Shown here: piece after piece, positions 24,589 through 32,443 of the stretch
Layout of the letters: each line of letters begins with the position of its first letter
Position numbering within the stretch: the first letter of the stretch is position 1
Source of the DNA: Acd1 sp049973945
GTDB taxonomy: Archaea; Thermoproteota; Thermoprotei_A; Sulfolobales; Sulfolobaceae
NCBI GenBank assembly: GCA_049973945.1
Contig: JBMFJH010000008.1
Location: 1-60,624 of the forward strand
Direction: 5' to 3'
Length of the DNA: 60,624 bases
Program-made: the position numbers and the translations under genes
Notes under the pieces: model-generated
Seen by the model: only the letters and a program-made list of their open reading frames with translations
Told to the model about the DNA's origin: nothing
Databases searched by the model: none

Positions 24589-25762
24589 CGAACTCCTTCA
24601 TCCTTTGAACGCCCTCCTTAATGTCTTTTTCGTCCAGAGCGAAGCTGAGCCTAACGAAGTCCTTACCCACTTGAGGCGAGAAGACCTCTCCTGGGATCGT
24701 GGTCACTCCCTTCGACTCTATGAGCTTCACCGAGAAGTCCTTAGAAGTCCACCCCTTCTTTTTCAAAATCTCTGACACGTTGGGGAACATGTAAAACGCG
24801 CCCTTCGGCAGGGACACCCTTAAGCCTCTGACTTTCTTCAACTCCTGGTACATCACGTCCCTCCTCCTCTTGAAGAGGGCGATCATGTCCTTTACCAAGT
24901 CGAAATGCTCGAACGCGGCTAAGGCCCCCTTCTGGGCGAAGCTGGTCGGGCACGTGTAGATGGTGGCAGCTAAGGCAGACGCTTTCCTAATGAACTCCTC
25001 CCTGGCCACGAGGTAGCCCAGCCTCCAGCCTGTCATGGAGAACGTCTTGCTGAAGCCGTTAACGTAAAGCACGAAGTTCCTCCACTCAGGATCCTCGAGA
25101 ACGCTCTTGAACTGCCCGTCGTAAACGAAGTAGTCGTAAATCTCGTCAGAAAGGAGCCAGACCTTCTTCTCCTTAGCTATCCTGATCAGCTCCTCGACTT
25201 CTTTAGGGGAGAAGAGTGTGCCAGTAGGGTTGTGGGGGTTGTTGAACACTATCATTTTTGTCTTAGGCGTTATCTCCCTCTCGATCGCCTCTATGTCGAG
25301 AGTGAAGCCCTGATCCTCGCTCCACTTCATTGGAACGTACTTGACTTTCCCTCCTAACATCCTTACCACTTCGGCGTAGGAGTAGAAGCTGGGGTCTGGA
25401 ATGATCACCTCGTCTCCAGGGTTCACTACCATTAGGAAGGCCAGGAAGAGCGCGGTCTTGGCTCCGGGCGTTATGATGACCTCCTCCTTCTTCACCTTGG
25501 AGAACCTTGAACTGAGGTGCTCCGCCACCTTGAACCTTAGCTCTTCTATCCCGGCCGCTGGCGTGTAGCCCGTGAACCCTTCGCTTAGGGCCTTTATCGC
25601 TTCCTCCCTTATCGGCTGGAAGGTGGGCAAGTCAGGTTGTCCTATGCCGAAGTTAATTATCTTGAAACCCTTCTCCTTCGCGACCTTCCTGGCAAGGTCG
25701 GAATAAACTAGCGTGGACTCACCGGAAACGGCTTCAGCATAGCTCGAGAAGCGAACGCTCAC
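24566..25762 (-). CDS. aspC: Aspartate-type class I/II aminotransferase
   Basis: PLP enzyme of 398 residues, very like the Sulfolobus aspartate aminotransferase. Visible landmarks: IINFGIGQPDLPTF, GYTPAAGIEELR, FNNPHNPTGTLFSP, the Tyr in LLSDEIYDYFVY, the PLP lysine in NGFSKTFSMTGWRLGY (about residue 235) and the substrate Arg in DFVRLSFAL (about 375). It likely transaminates aspartate and aromatic or keto acids. It starts ten bases after trpC, so it is the last gene of the trp operon; an aromatic amino acid role would make sense there but is inference. Confidence 0.92.
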   Translation of the reverse strand: MSVRFSSYAEAVSGESTLVYSDLARKVAKEKGFKIINFGIGQPDLPTFQPIREEAIKALSEGFTGYTPAAGIEELRFKVAEHLSSRFSKVKKEEVIITPGAKTALFLAFLMVVNPGDEVIIPDPSFYSYAEVVRMLGGKVKYVPMKWSEDQGFTLDIEAIEREITPKTKMIVFNNPHNPTGTLFSPKEVEELIRIAKEKKVWLLSDEIYDYFVYDGQFKSVLEDPEWRNFVLYVNGFSKTFSMTGWRLGYLVAREEFIRKASALAATIYTCPTSFAQKGALAAFEHFDLVKDMIALFKRRRDVMYQELKKVRGLRVSLPKGAFYMFPNVSEILKKKGWTSKDFSVKLIESKGVTTIPGEVFSPQVGKDFVRLSFALDEKDIKEGVQRMKEFVDEILSG

Positions 25763-25771
25763 GTTAGGGGG

Positions 25772-26521
25772 CTATCTCACGAGCTCTTTAATCTTTTCTG
25801 GATCCTTCATCAGAGCCGTCCCAATTAGGAAGGCGTCAGCCCCGCTCTCTTTGAGCTTCAGGAGCTTCTCCTTATCGGTAACTCCGCTCTCTGCGACCTT
25901 CACTATGCCTTGCGGCACTTTCTTCAGGAGCTCAGCAACCCTGTCCACGTTGACTTCTAGGGTGACGAGGTCTCTAGCGTTAATGCCGATGACCTTCGGA
26001 TCACAATCAAGGCTCATCTCGAGGTCGTCCTCGTCATGAACCTCTATCAGTGGCGTCATGTTGTAACTTAACACGTATTCGTAGAGGTCGCAGAGCTCCC
26101 TCTTCGTGAGTAGCCTCGCTATCAGAAGGACTGCGTCGGCTCCCAGGTTATAGGCCGTGTCGACCTGCTCCTCGGTAACCACGAAGTCCTTGAAGAGGAC
26201 TGGAATCCTCACGTTGGACGTAACCTTCTCCAGGAGCTCGTAGCTTCCTCCGAAGAATTTCGGCTCGGTTACGACGCTTATCGCAGCAGCACCGTTAGCT
26301 TCCATGAACTTGACGTATTCGACTGGATCCCTGTCGACGTCGAGACCGGAAGGAGACTTCCTCTTGTACTCCGCTATTATGGGGTTCAACCCCTTCAACT
26401 TCGCGTTCATTATGCTGGAGACCAAAAGGTAAATTGGCCTCCTCCTGGTCCTCGAGACGTAACCCCTCTGATAGGCCTCCTTGACGACCTCGCTGAGCCA
26501 ACCGCTGACGTACCTAGGCAC
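25772..26521 (-). CDS. trpC: Indole-3-glycerol phosphate synthase
   Basis: Closes the indole ring, converting CdRP to indole-glycerol phosphate. A 249-residue TIM barrel starting MPRYVSGWLSEVVKEA, with the catalytic Lys and phosphate residues in IIAEYKRKSPSGLDVDRDP, the second catalytic Lys in VLFKDFVVTEEQVD, Glu in PLIEVHDEDD, and IGINARDL, VAESGV and FLIGTALM. Its organisation matches the well-studied Sulfolobus enzyme. It follows trpG by four bases and precedes the aminotransferase. Confidence 0.96.
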   Translation of the reverse strand: MPRYVSGWLSEVVKEAYQRGYVSRTRRRPIYLLVSSIMNAKLKGLNPIIAEYKRKSPSGLDVDRDPVEYVKFMEANGAAAISVVTEPKFFGGSYELLEKVTSNVRIPVLFKDFVVTEEQVDTAYNLGADAVLLIARLLTKRELCDLYEYVLSYNMTPLIEVHDEDDLEMSLDCDPKVIGINARDLVTLEVNVDRVAELLKKVPQGIVKVAESGVTDKEKLLKLKESGADAFLIGTALMKDPEKIKELVR

Positions 26522-26525
26522 GGAT

Positions 26526-27107
26526 TTACACCTTATTTAGGAAATTATATAGTATTTTCTTGCCCACCGGCGTCCCGACGCTTTCGGGGTGGTACTGAAC
26601 CCCGAATATCCTGTACTCCACGTGATGCACTCCCATGATCTCGTCGTCGTCGAGGGAACGGGCGTCTACCTCCAAGGGGTACTTGACGTCGTCGATCACG
26701 AGGCTGTGATACCTCATTGCGGTGAACTCCGTGCTTATCCCAGAGTAGAGAGGGGAGTTGGAGAAGTGCCTAACCCTACTGACCTTTCCGTGCCTCACCG
26801 TCCTAGCTCTCCTTATTTTGGCGCCGAAGGCATAGCCTATGGCCTGATGGCCCAGGCAAACGCCCAGTATCGGGATTCTCCTTCCGAGAACCCTTATCAC
26901 GTCCAAGGCTACTCCTATGTCTTCCTTCTTGTCGGGAGACCCAGGTCCAGGAGATATTATGATCCTGTCTGGGTTTATCCTCTCAATCCCGCTTAGAGTG
27001 ATTTCGTCGTTCCTGACCACTATCGGATAACTGCCCAACTCACCTACGTATTGGGCCAAGTTGTAGACGAAGCTGTCATAGTTATCTATGATCAGGGTAA
27101 TGTCTAT
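26526..27107 (-). CDS. trpG: Anthranilate synthase glutamine amidotransferase subunit (non-ATG start)
   Basis: Supplies ammonia from glutamine to TrpE. Class I amidotransferase triad: Cys in ILGVCLGHQAIGYAFGA and the His/Glu pair in GVQYHPESVGT. Oxyanion-type motif ISPGPGSPD. The conserved N-terminus DITLIIDNYDSFVYNLAQ is fully encoded upstream of the first ordinary start codon (TTG 27059), so translation must begin before it. The only candidates are ATA 27107 (overlapping the trpE TAG as ATAG), ATT 27101 or CTG 27095; GAGGAGGG lies six bases before the ATT, the best-spaced choice. The end coordinate given includes all three possibilities. Confidence 0.92.
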   Translation of the reverse strand: MDITLIIDNYDSFVYNLAQYVGELGSYPIVVRNDEITLSGIERINPDRIIISPGPGSPDKKEDIGVALDVIRVLGRRIPILGVCLGHQAIGYAFGAKIRRARTVRHGKVSRVRHFSNSPLYSGISTEFTAMRYHSLVIDDVKYPLEVDARSLDDDEIMGVHHVEYRIFGVQYHPESVGTPVGKKILYNFLNKV

Positions 27108-28399
27108 CCCTCCTCACCCCCCGCTACTTTCAAGGCCTTCATCTTGAACTCGGTCTCGTAGTACTCGTTCTCGGGGACAGAGTCGTAAACTATCCCCGCT
27201 CCAGCCTGGATCCTCACAACGTCGTCATAAAAGAAGGCGCTCCTGATCGCTATGGCGAACTCGGCGTTAGAGTTCGCCGAGAAGAACCCGACTGCTCCTG
27301 CATAGGGCCCTCTCTTATATGGCTCGAGAACCTCTATCAAGTTCATGGCGAAGGGTTTAGGGGCTCCGCTGACAGTGCCTGCGGGGAAGGTAGCCTTGAG
27401 CACGTCGTAAGGGGTGGCGTTCTTCCTCAAAGTGCCCATTACCCTGCTCACGAGGTGCTGTACGTACCTGAACTTCTCGACGTACATTAGGTCTGGAACC
27501 CTCACAGACCCCAGGTAGGAGACCTTCCCCAGGTCGTTCCTGGCGAGGTCAACCAGCATCATGTGTTCCGCCCTCTCCTTCTCCGAGCCTAGGAGCTCCT
27601 TCTCCAGCTCGAAGTCTTCCTCGGGAGTCCTCCCCCTCGGCCTGGAGCCGGCTATAGGGTAGCTCTCGATGACCCCGTCCTGAAGGCTGAAAAGGGTTTC
27701 CGGGCTCGCCCCGACCAGCTTCCTCTTTCCGAACTTCAGGAAGTACATGTAGGGCGAGGGGTTGACCTTCCTTAGCCTGGAGTAGAAGACGAGAGGGTCG
27801 CCCTTGTAAGAGTAAGAATAAAACCTAGAAAGGACTACCTGGAAGGCGTATCCTGCCCTTATGTATTCGAGGACTTCCCTGACCGCCCGCTCGAACTCCT
27901 CCCTTTTCATAGACTGGTACTCCTCCTTCATGACGAAGCCGTCGCTCGCCTGACAACCCTTATTGTTCGGCACTTCCCCGTATATGTAAGCCCTGCCCTG
28001 GTAATGGTCATAAACTATCACGTTTTCCGGAACGAAAAATTCGAAGTCAGGCCAGGGCTCTGGCTCCGGCTTTAGGTCTTTAACCCTCTCCCAATACCTC
28101 ACGGCATCGTAACTGACGTAGCCTATTGGGCCACCGCCGTACCTACCTGGAAGCTCCAGTTCGGTCGAATTCCGTGTGATCCTGTCGAAGACCTCGACCG
28201 GGTCGTGGAAGTCCATGGATATAGTGCCTTGTGTTCTCCCCTTCTTTCCGGAGACCAATTCTTTCGCGCCCCAAGCGACCACCGAAATCCTGGTCTGGCT
28301 CTGCGGTCCTTCGAGGCTTTCCAGTAAGGCCGCGACTTCGTTGTCACGTTCTATGCAGGCGAAGAGATTGAAGGGGTCAGGCAAGTCAGCGATCTTCAC
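27104..28399 (-). CDS. trpE: Anthranilate synthase component I
   Basis: Converts chorismate to anthranilate with ammonia from TrpG. The 431-residue chain has the tryptophan-feedback motif LLES in AALLESLEGPQ (about residue 25), the NPSPYMYFLKF segment of the regulatory/catalytic core, and catalytic motifs IAGSRPRGRTPEED, LARNDLGK, TFPAGTVSGAPK and AGAGIVYDSVPENEYYETE. The intact LLES and PSPY residues suggest feedback inhibition by tryptophan. It starts at GTG 28399, one base after the trpF stop. The stop overlaps the probable trpG start. Confidence 0.96.
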   Translation of the reverse strand: MKIADLPDPFNLFACIERDNEVAALLESLEGPQSQTRISVVAWGAKELVSGKKGRTQGTISMDFHDPVEVFDRITRNSTELELPGRYGGGPIGYVSYDAVRYWERVKDLKPEPEPWPDFEFFVPENVIVYDHYQGRAYIYGEVPNNKGCQASDGFVMKEEYQSMKREEFERAVREVLEYIRAGYAFQVVLSRFYSYSYKGDPLVFYSRLRKVNPSPYMYFLKFGKRKLVGASPETLFSLQDGVIESYPIAGSRPRGRTPEEDFELEKELLGSEKERAEHMMLVDLARNDLGKVSYLGSVRVPDLMYVEKFRYVQHLVSRVMGTLRKNATPYDVLKATFPAGTVSGAPKPFAMNLIEVLEPYKRGPYAGAVGFFSANSNAEFAIAIRSAFFYDDVVRIQAGAGIVYDSVPENEYYETEFKMKALKVAGGEEG

Positions 28400-28400
28400 T

Positions 28401-29000
28401 TCACGGACGGCGACCTTTGACCACCTCCATCAACTTCTTCATCTTCAGGACGTCTTTCTTCGTCGGTTCCGATTCCACGCCGCTCGATACGTCGATCCAA
28501 GCTGGGTTTAGATCCAAGTACTTCGAGACGTTCTCTGGAGTTATGCCCCCCGCTACGCCCGAGTCGGGCCTCTCGTCTAAGATCTTCCTCGCTATCTCGA
28601 GGTTCAGCCTCTCGCCTTTCCTCGCCGAGTCTACTAGGACTAGCGCGTTGCTGACCCTGTTCACTTCCTTAACATACCTTAAGCCTTCCTCCGATCCCGG
28701 TACGTAAAGTATGAACTTCTTCGAATACGTGGTTAGCGCGTCGAGCTCCTCCCTGCTTAATACCCTGTGGACTTGAACGTAGTCAGCGCGCTCCATCAAG
28801 CCGTCGAAGTTCAGGTCTAGCTTCACTGCAACAAGGGGCCTGTTCACGGCTTTCCTAACAACATCGAGGAACTCGGGCTTTACGTAACGCAACAGACCCG
28901 GCTGGACTATGAAGCCCAACATGTCTGCCCCTAAAGTCGCGGCGTTGATCGCGTCTACGTAATGGGTGAGACCGCAAATTTTCACTCTCATCTCACGCAT
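28401..29000 (-). CDS. trpF: Phosphoribosylanthranilate isomerase
   Basis: Amadori rearrangement of PRA to CdRP. A 199-residue TIM barrel with the N-terminal RVKICGLTHYVDAINAATLG carrying the catalytic Cys, ADMLGFIVQPG, the general acid Asp in LVLVDSARKG and the phosphate-binding VAGGITPENV and IDVSSGVESEPTKKD. Two starts overlap the trpD end: ATG 29000 and ATG 28991 (MRVKICGL); the second fits the family better, but both are possible. Confidence 0.95.
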   Translation of the reverse strand: MREMRVKICGLTHYVDAINAATLGADMLGFIVQPGLLRYVKPEFLDVVRKAVNRPLVAVKLDLNFDGLMERADYVQVHRVLSREELDALTTYSKKFILYVPGSEEGLRYVKEVNRVSNALVLVDSARKGERLNLEIARKILDERPDSGVAGGITPENVSKYLDLNPAWIDVSSGVESEPTKKDVLKMKKLMEVVKGRRP

Positions 29001-30030
29001 CCTCGTAAAGCTTCCTGAGCCTCGACGCGTCCCCGTGGGAGTTGACTACCTTGACCAACGTTTCGTACCCCTGAGCGATGAGCTGGTCAGCCAGCTCGAG
29101 CCCGTCGTCCATTGACCTGACCTTAGAAGACGCCATTAGGGCCATAGCTAAGTTCGCCTTGATGAAAGTCCTGACGTCTTGATCCTTCCCCTTAATCGCC
29201 CTGATCAGTCGCAGGACCGATTCTTCGGGTCCTCCGACGGTAAGCCTCTGGACAGGAATCGGCTCCTTTAACTTGAACTCCTCAAGCGTTACGGAGAGCT
29301 TCTCAATGCTACCCCTTTTCACGACTACTACTTCAGTCCTTCCGCTCACGGAGACCTCGTCCATGTTCGGCTCTCCGTGTACTAGGAACACCTGAGATGG
29401 AGTCAGGTAAGTGAGGGCCTGAGCCAAGACGTCCATGAAGCCCCTAGAGAACACGCCGATAACTTGGTGCCCTACTCTAGCCGGGTTAGTCAAAGGCCCT
29501 AAGACGTTGAATATCGTCCTGACGCCTAAAGCCTTCCTGACCGGGGCCACGTTCTTCATTGCTGGATGGTAGAGTTGAGCGAAGAGGAAAGCGAAGTTGG
29601 ACTCCTTAATGGCCTTCTCCGCCTCTTCTGGAGGGAGGTGTATGTTGTAACCTAAAGCTTCTAGGAAGTCGGCCGACCCGCTCTTGCTACTTACCCCCCT
29701 ATTGCCGTGCTTAGCTACCCTAGTCACTTTGCTCGCCAGGATAGCAGTTGCGGTGCTGACGTTGAACGTGCCTAGCCTGTCTCCGCCCGTTCCCGCCGTG
29801 TCTAACGCGTCTTCCCACGGCCCTACTTTGAGCGCGGCCTCCCTCATGGCCATTGCGAAGCCCGCTATCTCTTCAGCGGTTTCTCCCTTCGCCCTGAGGG
29901 CTACGAGGACTCCCGCGACCTGAGCCTCGCTGAGTTCGCCTTTCATTATGGCCGTCGCGATCTCTTTAGATTCGTCCAAGGTCAGGTTCCTTTTGCTGAG
30001 AAGTTTCTCCAAAACCTCAGGAATATTCAT
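28993..30030 (-). CDS. trpD: Anthranilate phosphoribosyltransferase
   Basis: Transfers phosphoribose from PRPP to anthranilate. The 345-residue chain has the family's GTGGD in LDTAGTGGDRLGTFNVSTA (about residue 80), KHGNRGVSSKSGSADFLEALG, and the NVLGPLTNPARVGHQVIGV segment. The start at ATG 30030 overlaps the trpA end by 14 bases, and the stop overlaps trpF, as expected for a tightly coupled operon. Confidence 0.96.
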   Translation of the reverse strand: MNIPEVLEKLLSKRNLTLDESKEIATAIMKGELSEAQVAGVLVALRAKGETAEEIAGFAMAMREAALKVGPWEDALDTAGTGGDRLGTFNVSTATAILASKVTRVAKHGNRGVSSKSGSADFLEALGYNIHLPPEEAEKAIKESNFAFLFAQLYHPAMKNVAPVRKALGVRTIFNVLGPLTNPARVGHQVIGVFSRGFMDVLAQALTYLTPSQVFLVHGEPNMDEVSVSGRTEVVVVKRGSIEKLSVTLEEFKLKEPIPVQRLTVGGPEESVLRLIRAIKGKDQDVRTFIKANLAMALMASSKVRSMDDGLELADQLIAQGYETLVKVVNSHGDASRLRKLYEDA

Positions 30031-30757
30031 CCAGAATCGCCCTCATCCTCTTAACTACTTCCAAAGCGGGTTCCAAACCGCCCTTTTCGAAGGCCTCAAT
30101 GTACGCGGTTCCTATCGCAATCCCGTCAGCTCCCGCCTCTAAGGCCTTTCTGAGGTCGGCCTCGTTGTTGAGCCCGAATCCGAGAACCAGTTTGTTCCTC
30201 ACGAAGCTCCTCACCCTCTTAACTAAAGAGTCCACGCTGACGGGCAAGATCACGCCCGTCGTAGGCCTCACGCCGTAGTAAAGGAAGGGTCTGGAGAGCG
30301 GGGCCACCTCGGCTATGAGCTTGTCGGGGACAGAAGGAGAGGTGAAAATAGTAGGGTTTAGCCCGTGGGACTCTATCTTGTTAATGTAGGCCTTGTAGTC
30401 CTTCGAGAAGTCGATGAGCAAGTCGGGGAAGAGCACGCCGTTCACTCCAGATTCTTTAAGTTTGTCCAAGAACTCGTCGAGATTATCGATGAAGTCCTCG
30501 AGGTAGGTGAGGATAATCAACTCCTTGTCCGTAAGCTCCCTGGTCTTCGCTATTAACTCAAAGAAATCGGTATACTTCTTCATCACGACGTCGTAAGACC
30601 TCCTTATTGCTGGGCCGTCATACTTCGCGAAGGAGGGCGGGAAGCCCAGCTCGAAGATGTCGGTTCCTGCCTCGTCAGCACCCTTGATGAACTCGAAGTA
30701 TTGGCTCTTATCGGGGAATCCTAACGTCATGTAAGAAACCAGGAGCCTCCTGGTCAT
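30017..30757 (-). CDS. trpA: Tryptophan synthase alpha subunit
   Basis: Cleaves indole-glycerol phosphate to indole for TrpB. Start at ATG 30757 (MTRRLLVSYMTLGFPDKSQY) overlapping the trpB stop as ATGA; a longer frame reading back to 30979 lies wholly within trpB and is a shadow. The 246-residue product is on the short side (bacterial TrpA about 265), as in Sulfolobus. The catalytic Glu is in TDIFELGFPPSFAKYDGP, the catalytic Asp is in GVLFPDLLIDF, and the phosphate site is in LVLGFGLNNEADL and ADGIAIGTAYI. Confidence 0.95.
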   Translation of the reverse strand: MTRRLLVSYMTLGFPDKSQYFEFIKGADEAGTDIFELGFPPSFAKYDGPAIRRSYDVVMKKYTDFFELIAKTRELTDKELIILTYLEDFIDNLDEFLDKLKESGVNGVLFPDLLIDFSKDYKAYINKIESHGLNPTIFTSPSVPDKLIAEVAPLSRPFLYYGVRPTTGVILPVSVDSLVKRVRSFVRNKLVLGFGLNNEADLRKALEAGADGIAIGTAYIEAFEKGGLEPALEVVKRMRAILDEYS

Positions 30758-32019
30758 GAGTACCTCGCCATCATGTCCTGGTAATTCGTGAGGTCTAGTA
30801 AGCCGTGGCCGCTCAGGTTGAACGCTATCGTGACCTTCTCTTTGTTCTTTTTGGCCTCCCTCGCAAGATCTATGACCGCTTTGATCGCGTGAGCGCTCTC
30901 CGGTGCTGGAACTATTCCCTGTGTCTCCGCGAATATCCTGGCCGCCTCGTATATTTCCCTCTCGCCGTACTCCCTCCACTCTACTATTTTCTCCTCTACG
31001 AGCAGACTAAGGGTCGGAGCCACGCCGTGATACCTTAGGCCACCCGCGTAGATCGAGGGCGGAACGTAATCCTTACCTAGCGTGAGCATCTTCACCATGG
31101 GGAGCAAGCCCGCGGTGTCTGGGAAGTCGTACTTGTACTCGCCCTTACTGAACTTTGGCACTTCCGCCGAGCTGACCGCTATGTACCTAGAGCCCCTCTT
31201 GGCCCCTATGAAGGGGTACGTGAACCCCGCGAAGTTGCTCCCTCCGCCCACGCACCCGACCAATATGTCGGGCTCTTCGCCGATTTCGTCGAACTGCTTC
31301 ATCGCCTCGAGTCCAATTACGGACTGGTGGAGCAACACCACGTCGAGCACGCTTCCTACTAAGTATCTGTAGTCGTGCTCCAAAGCGTACTCAATCGCCT
31401 CGCTCATGGCAATTCCCAACGATCCGGCGTGATTGGGACTCTCGCTCAGGATCTTCCTGCCGTAGTTCGTTTTGTCGGACGGGCTCGGGTAGACCTCTCC
31501 TCCGTAAAGCTGCATTATCACCCTTCTCATTGGCTTGTGCTCGTAGCTTACCCTCACCATGAATATGGTCGACTTCAGCTTGTACATCGAAGCGGCCAAT
31601 GCGACTGCTGTGCCCCACTGACCCGCTCCGGTCTCAGTAACGACGTGATTGATTCCCTCTTCGTAGGCGAAGTAGGCCTGAGGTATCGCGGTGTTAATCT
31701 TGTGCGACCCTGTGGGCGTAGCCCCTTCGAACTTGAAGTAGATTTTAGCCGGAGTGTCCAAGTACTCCTCCAGCCTCTTAGCCCTCATCAGCGGGGTAGG
31801 TCTGCCGATTTGTAAGTACCTGTCCCTGACTTCTTCCGGTATCTTAACGAATCGCTCAGTCGTGAACTGTTGCCTTAGAACCTCCTTAGGCATGATCTTG
31901 TTAAGGAGCTCCATCCTGGAGAACTCCGCGTTCTTGGGATCCCTTGGAGGAGGTAAAGGCCTGGGCAGGTCGGGAACTATATTGTACCAGTACTTCGGGA
32001 TTACGTCGCTTAAATCCAT
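30754..32019 (-). CDS. trpB: Tryptophan synthase beta subunit, TrpB2 type
   Basis: Condenses indole with serine. The 421-residue chain is of the longer TrpB2 class: N-terminal extension MDLSDVIPKYWYNIVPDLPRP, then IGRPTPLMRAKRLEEYL, PLP lysine in TGSHKINTA (about 110), the catalytic Glu loop VVTETGAGQWGTA, and the phosphate loop VGCVGGGSNFAGF. Sulfolobales are known to use a TrpB2 variant inside the operon together with TrpA, in contrast to bacterial TrpB1. First gene of trpBADFEGC; the ATG is about 28 bases from a TATA-like CTTAATAC, suggesting a leaderless operon mRNA. Confidence 0.95.
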   Translation of the reverse strand: MDLSDVIPKYWYNIVPDLPRPLPPPRDPKNAEFSRMELLNKIMPKEVLRQQFTTERFVKIPEEVRDRYLQIGRPTPLMRAKRLEEYLDTPAKIYFKFEGATPTGSHKINTAIPQAYFAYEEGINHVVTETGAGQWGTAVALAASMYKLKSTIFMVRVSYEHKPMRRVIMQLYGGEVYPSPSDKTNYGRKILSESPNHAGSLGIAMSEAIEYALEHDYRYLVGSVLDVVLLHQSVIGLEAMKQFDEIGEEPDILVGCVGGGSNFAGFTYPFIGAKRGSRYIAVSSAEVPKFSKGEYKYDFPDTAGLLPMVKMLTLGKDYVPPSIYAGGLRYHGVAPTLSLLVEEKIVEWREYGEREIYEAARIFAETQGIVPAPESAHAIKAVIDLAREAKKNKEKVTIAFNLSGHGLLDLTNYQDMMARYS

Positions 32020-32043
32020 TGGCTCAAGAGGTTCACCGAGAGT

Positions 32044-32051
32044 ATTAAGGC
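32044..32051 (-). promoter_or_regulatory. trp operon TATA element
   Basis: CTTAATAC on the minus strand, centred 28 bases upstream of the trpB ATG in the 55-base gap after acylphosphatase. Just before it, AGGTTAAAAACC (about 32061-32072) is an imperfect dyad that could end the acyP transcript or bind a regulator. No leader peptide with Trp codons is visible, so attenuation is unlikely. Confidence 0.45.
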
Positions 32052-32074
32052 TTGTCTAAGGGTTTTTAACCTTT

Positions 32075-32380
32075 CTAGAGCGTCCTGAAGTCCTTGAACT
32101 CCCCCTTGAACGGCTCGAAAGTGTAGTCCACCTTCTCGACTACGGCGGCCGGAGGCCCTTGTTTTATCTTCTCGAGCAGTTTCAGGAGCAACTCCTCCTG
32201 TCCTTCGGCGACTACCTCGACCGAACCGTCGTTCAGGTTCATCGCGTACCCCTTAATTCCCATCCTGTCCGCGTGGAACTTAACGAAGTTCCTGAAGCCT
32301 ACGCCTTGGACTATCCCGTAAACCCTTACCCTCATCCTCTTCAACACCTGCATCACCTCAGAGTCGCTCCACCTCGTCAC
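32075..32380 (-). CDS. acyP: Acylphosphatase
   Basis: Small enzyme hydrolysing carboxyl-phosphate bonds. The 101-residue product has the active-site loop VYGIVQGVGFRNFVKFHA with catalytic Arg (GFRNF) and Asn in GYAMNLNDGSVEVVAEG, and the flexible N-terminal segment WSDSEVMQVLKRM characteristic of the Sulfolobus enzyme. It starts at GTG 32380, a position that coincides with the C' box of a probable C/D sRNA, so the 5' end of the message and the guide RNA share sequence. Located directly upstream of the trp operon. Confidence 0.94.
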   Translation of the reverse strand: MTRWSDSEVMQVLKRMRVRVYGIVQGVGFRNFVKFHADRMGIKGYAMNLNDGSVEVVAEGQEELLLKLLEKIKQGPPAAVVEKVDYTFEPFKGEFKDFRTL

Positions 32381-32404
32381 TCTTCAGCTCGTAACGCTCA
32401 TCAC
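32358..32404 (-). ncRNA. Probable C/D box guide sRNA overlapping the acylphosphatase start
   Basis: Minus strand, all four boxes well formed: C GTGATGA (32404-32398), 10-base guide, D' CTGA (32387-32384), 3-base spacer, C' GTGACGA (32380-32374, one mismatch), 12-base guide, D CTGA (32361-32358). Flanks TTGCC and GGTGA can form a five-pair terminal stem including G-U pairs. TTTAAT at 32436-32431 lies about 26-30 bases before the expected RNA start. The acyP GTG start is the first codon of C'. Box order and spacing match archaeal 2'-O-methylation guides bound by L7Ae, Nop5 and fibrillarin. Target unknown. Confidence 0.65.
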
Positions 32405-32410
32405 TGGCAA

Positions 32411-32437
32411 AAATTAATCCCAGACCTGCGATTAAAG
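32411..32437. promoter_or_regulatory. Divergent promoters of ino1 and of the sRNA/acyP transcript
   Basis: Plus strand: AAATTAAT (32411-32418) is centred about 29 bases before the ino1 ATG at 32444, fitting a leaderless message. Minus strand: CTTTAAT (32437-32431) is centred about 26 bases before position 32408, just ahead of the sRNA box C. The two elements are interleaved in a 40-base space. Confidence 0.45.
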
Positions 32438-32443
32438 CTTTCA

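Noticed and set aside
30758..30979. In-frame 74-residue N-terminal extension of trpA
   Set aside because: It lies entirely inside trpB in another frame; the ATG at 30757 overlaps the trpB stop and gives the correct family N-terminus.
32159..32443. 95-residue upstream extension of ino1
   Set aside because: It is antisense to acylphosphatase; the ATG at 32444 begins the NAD-binding fold and has a TATA element at leaderless distance.
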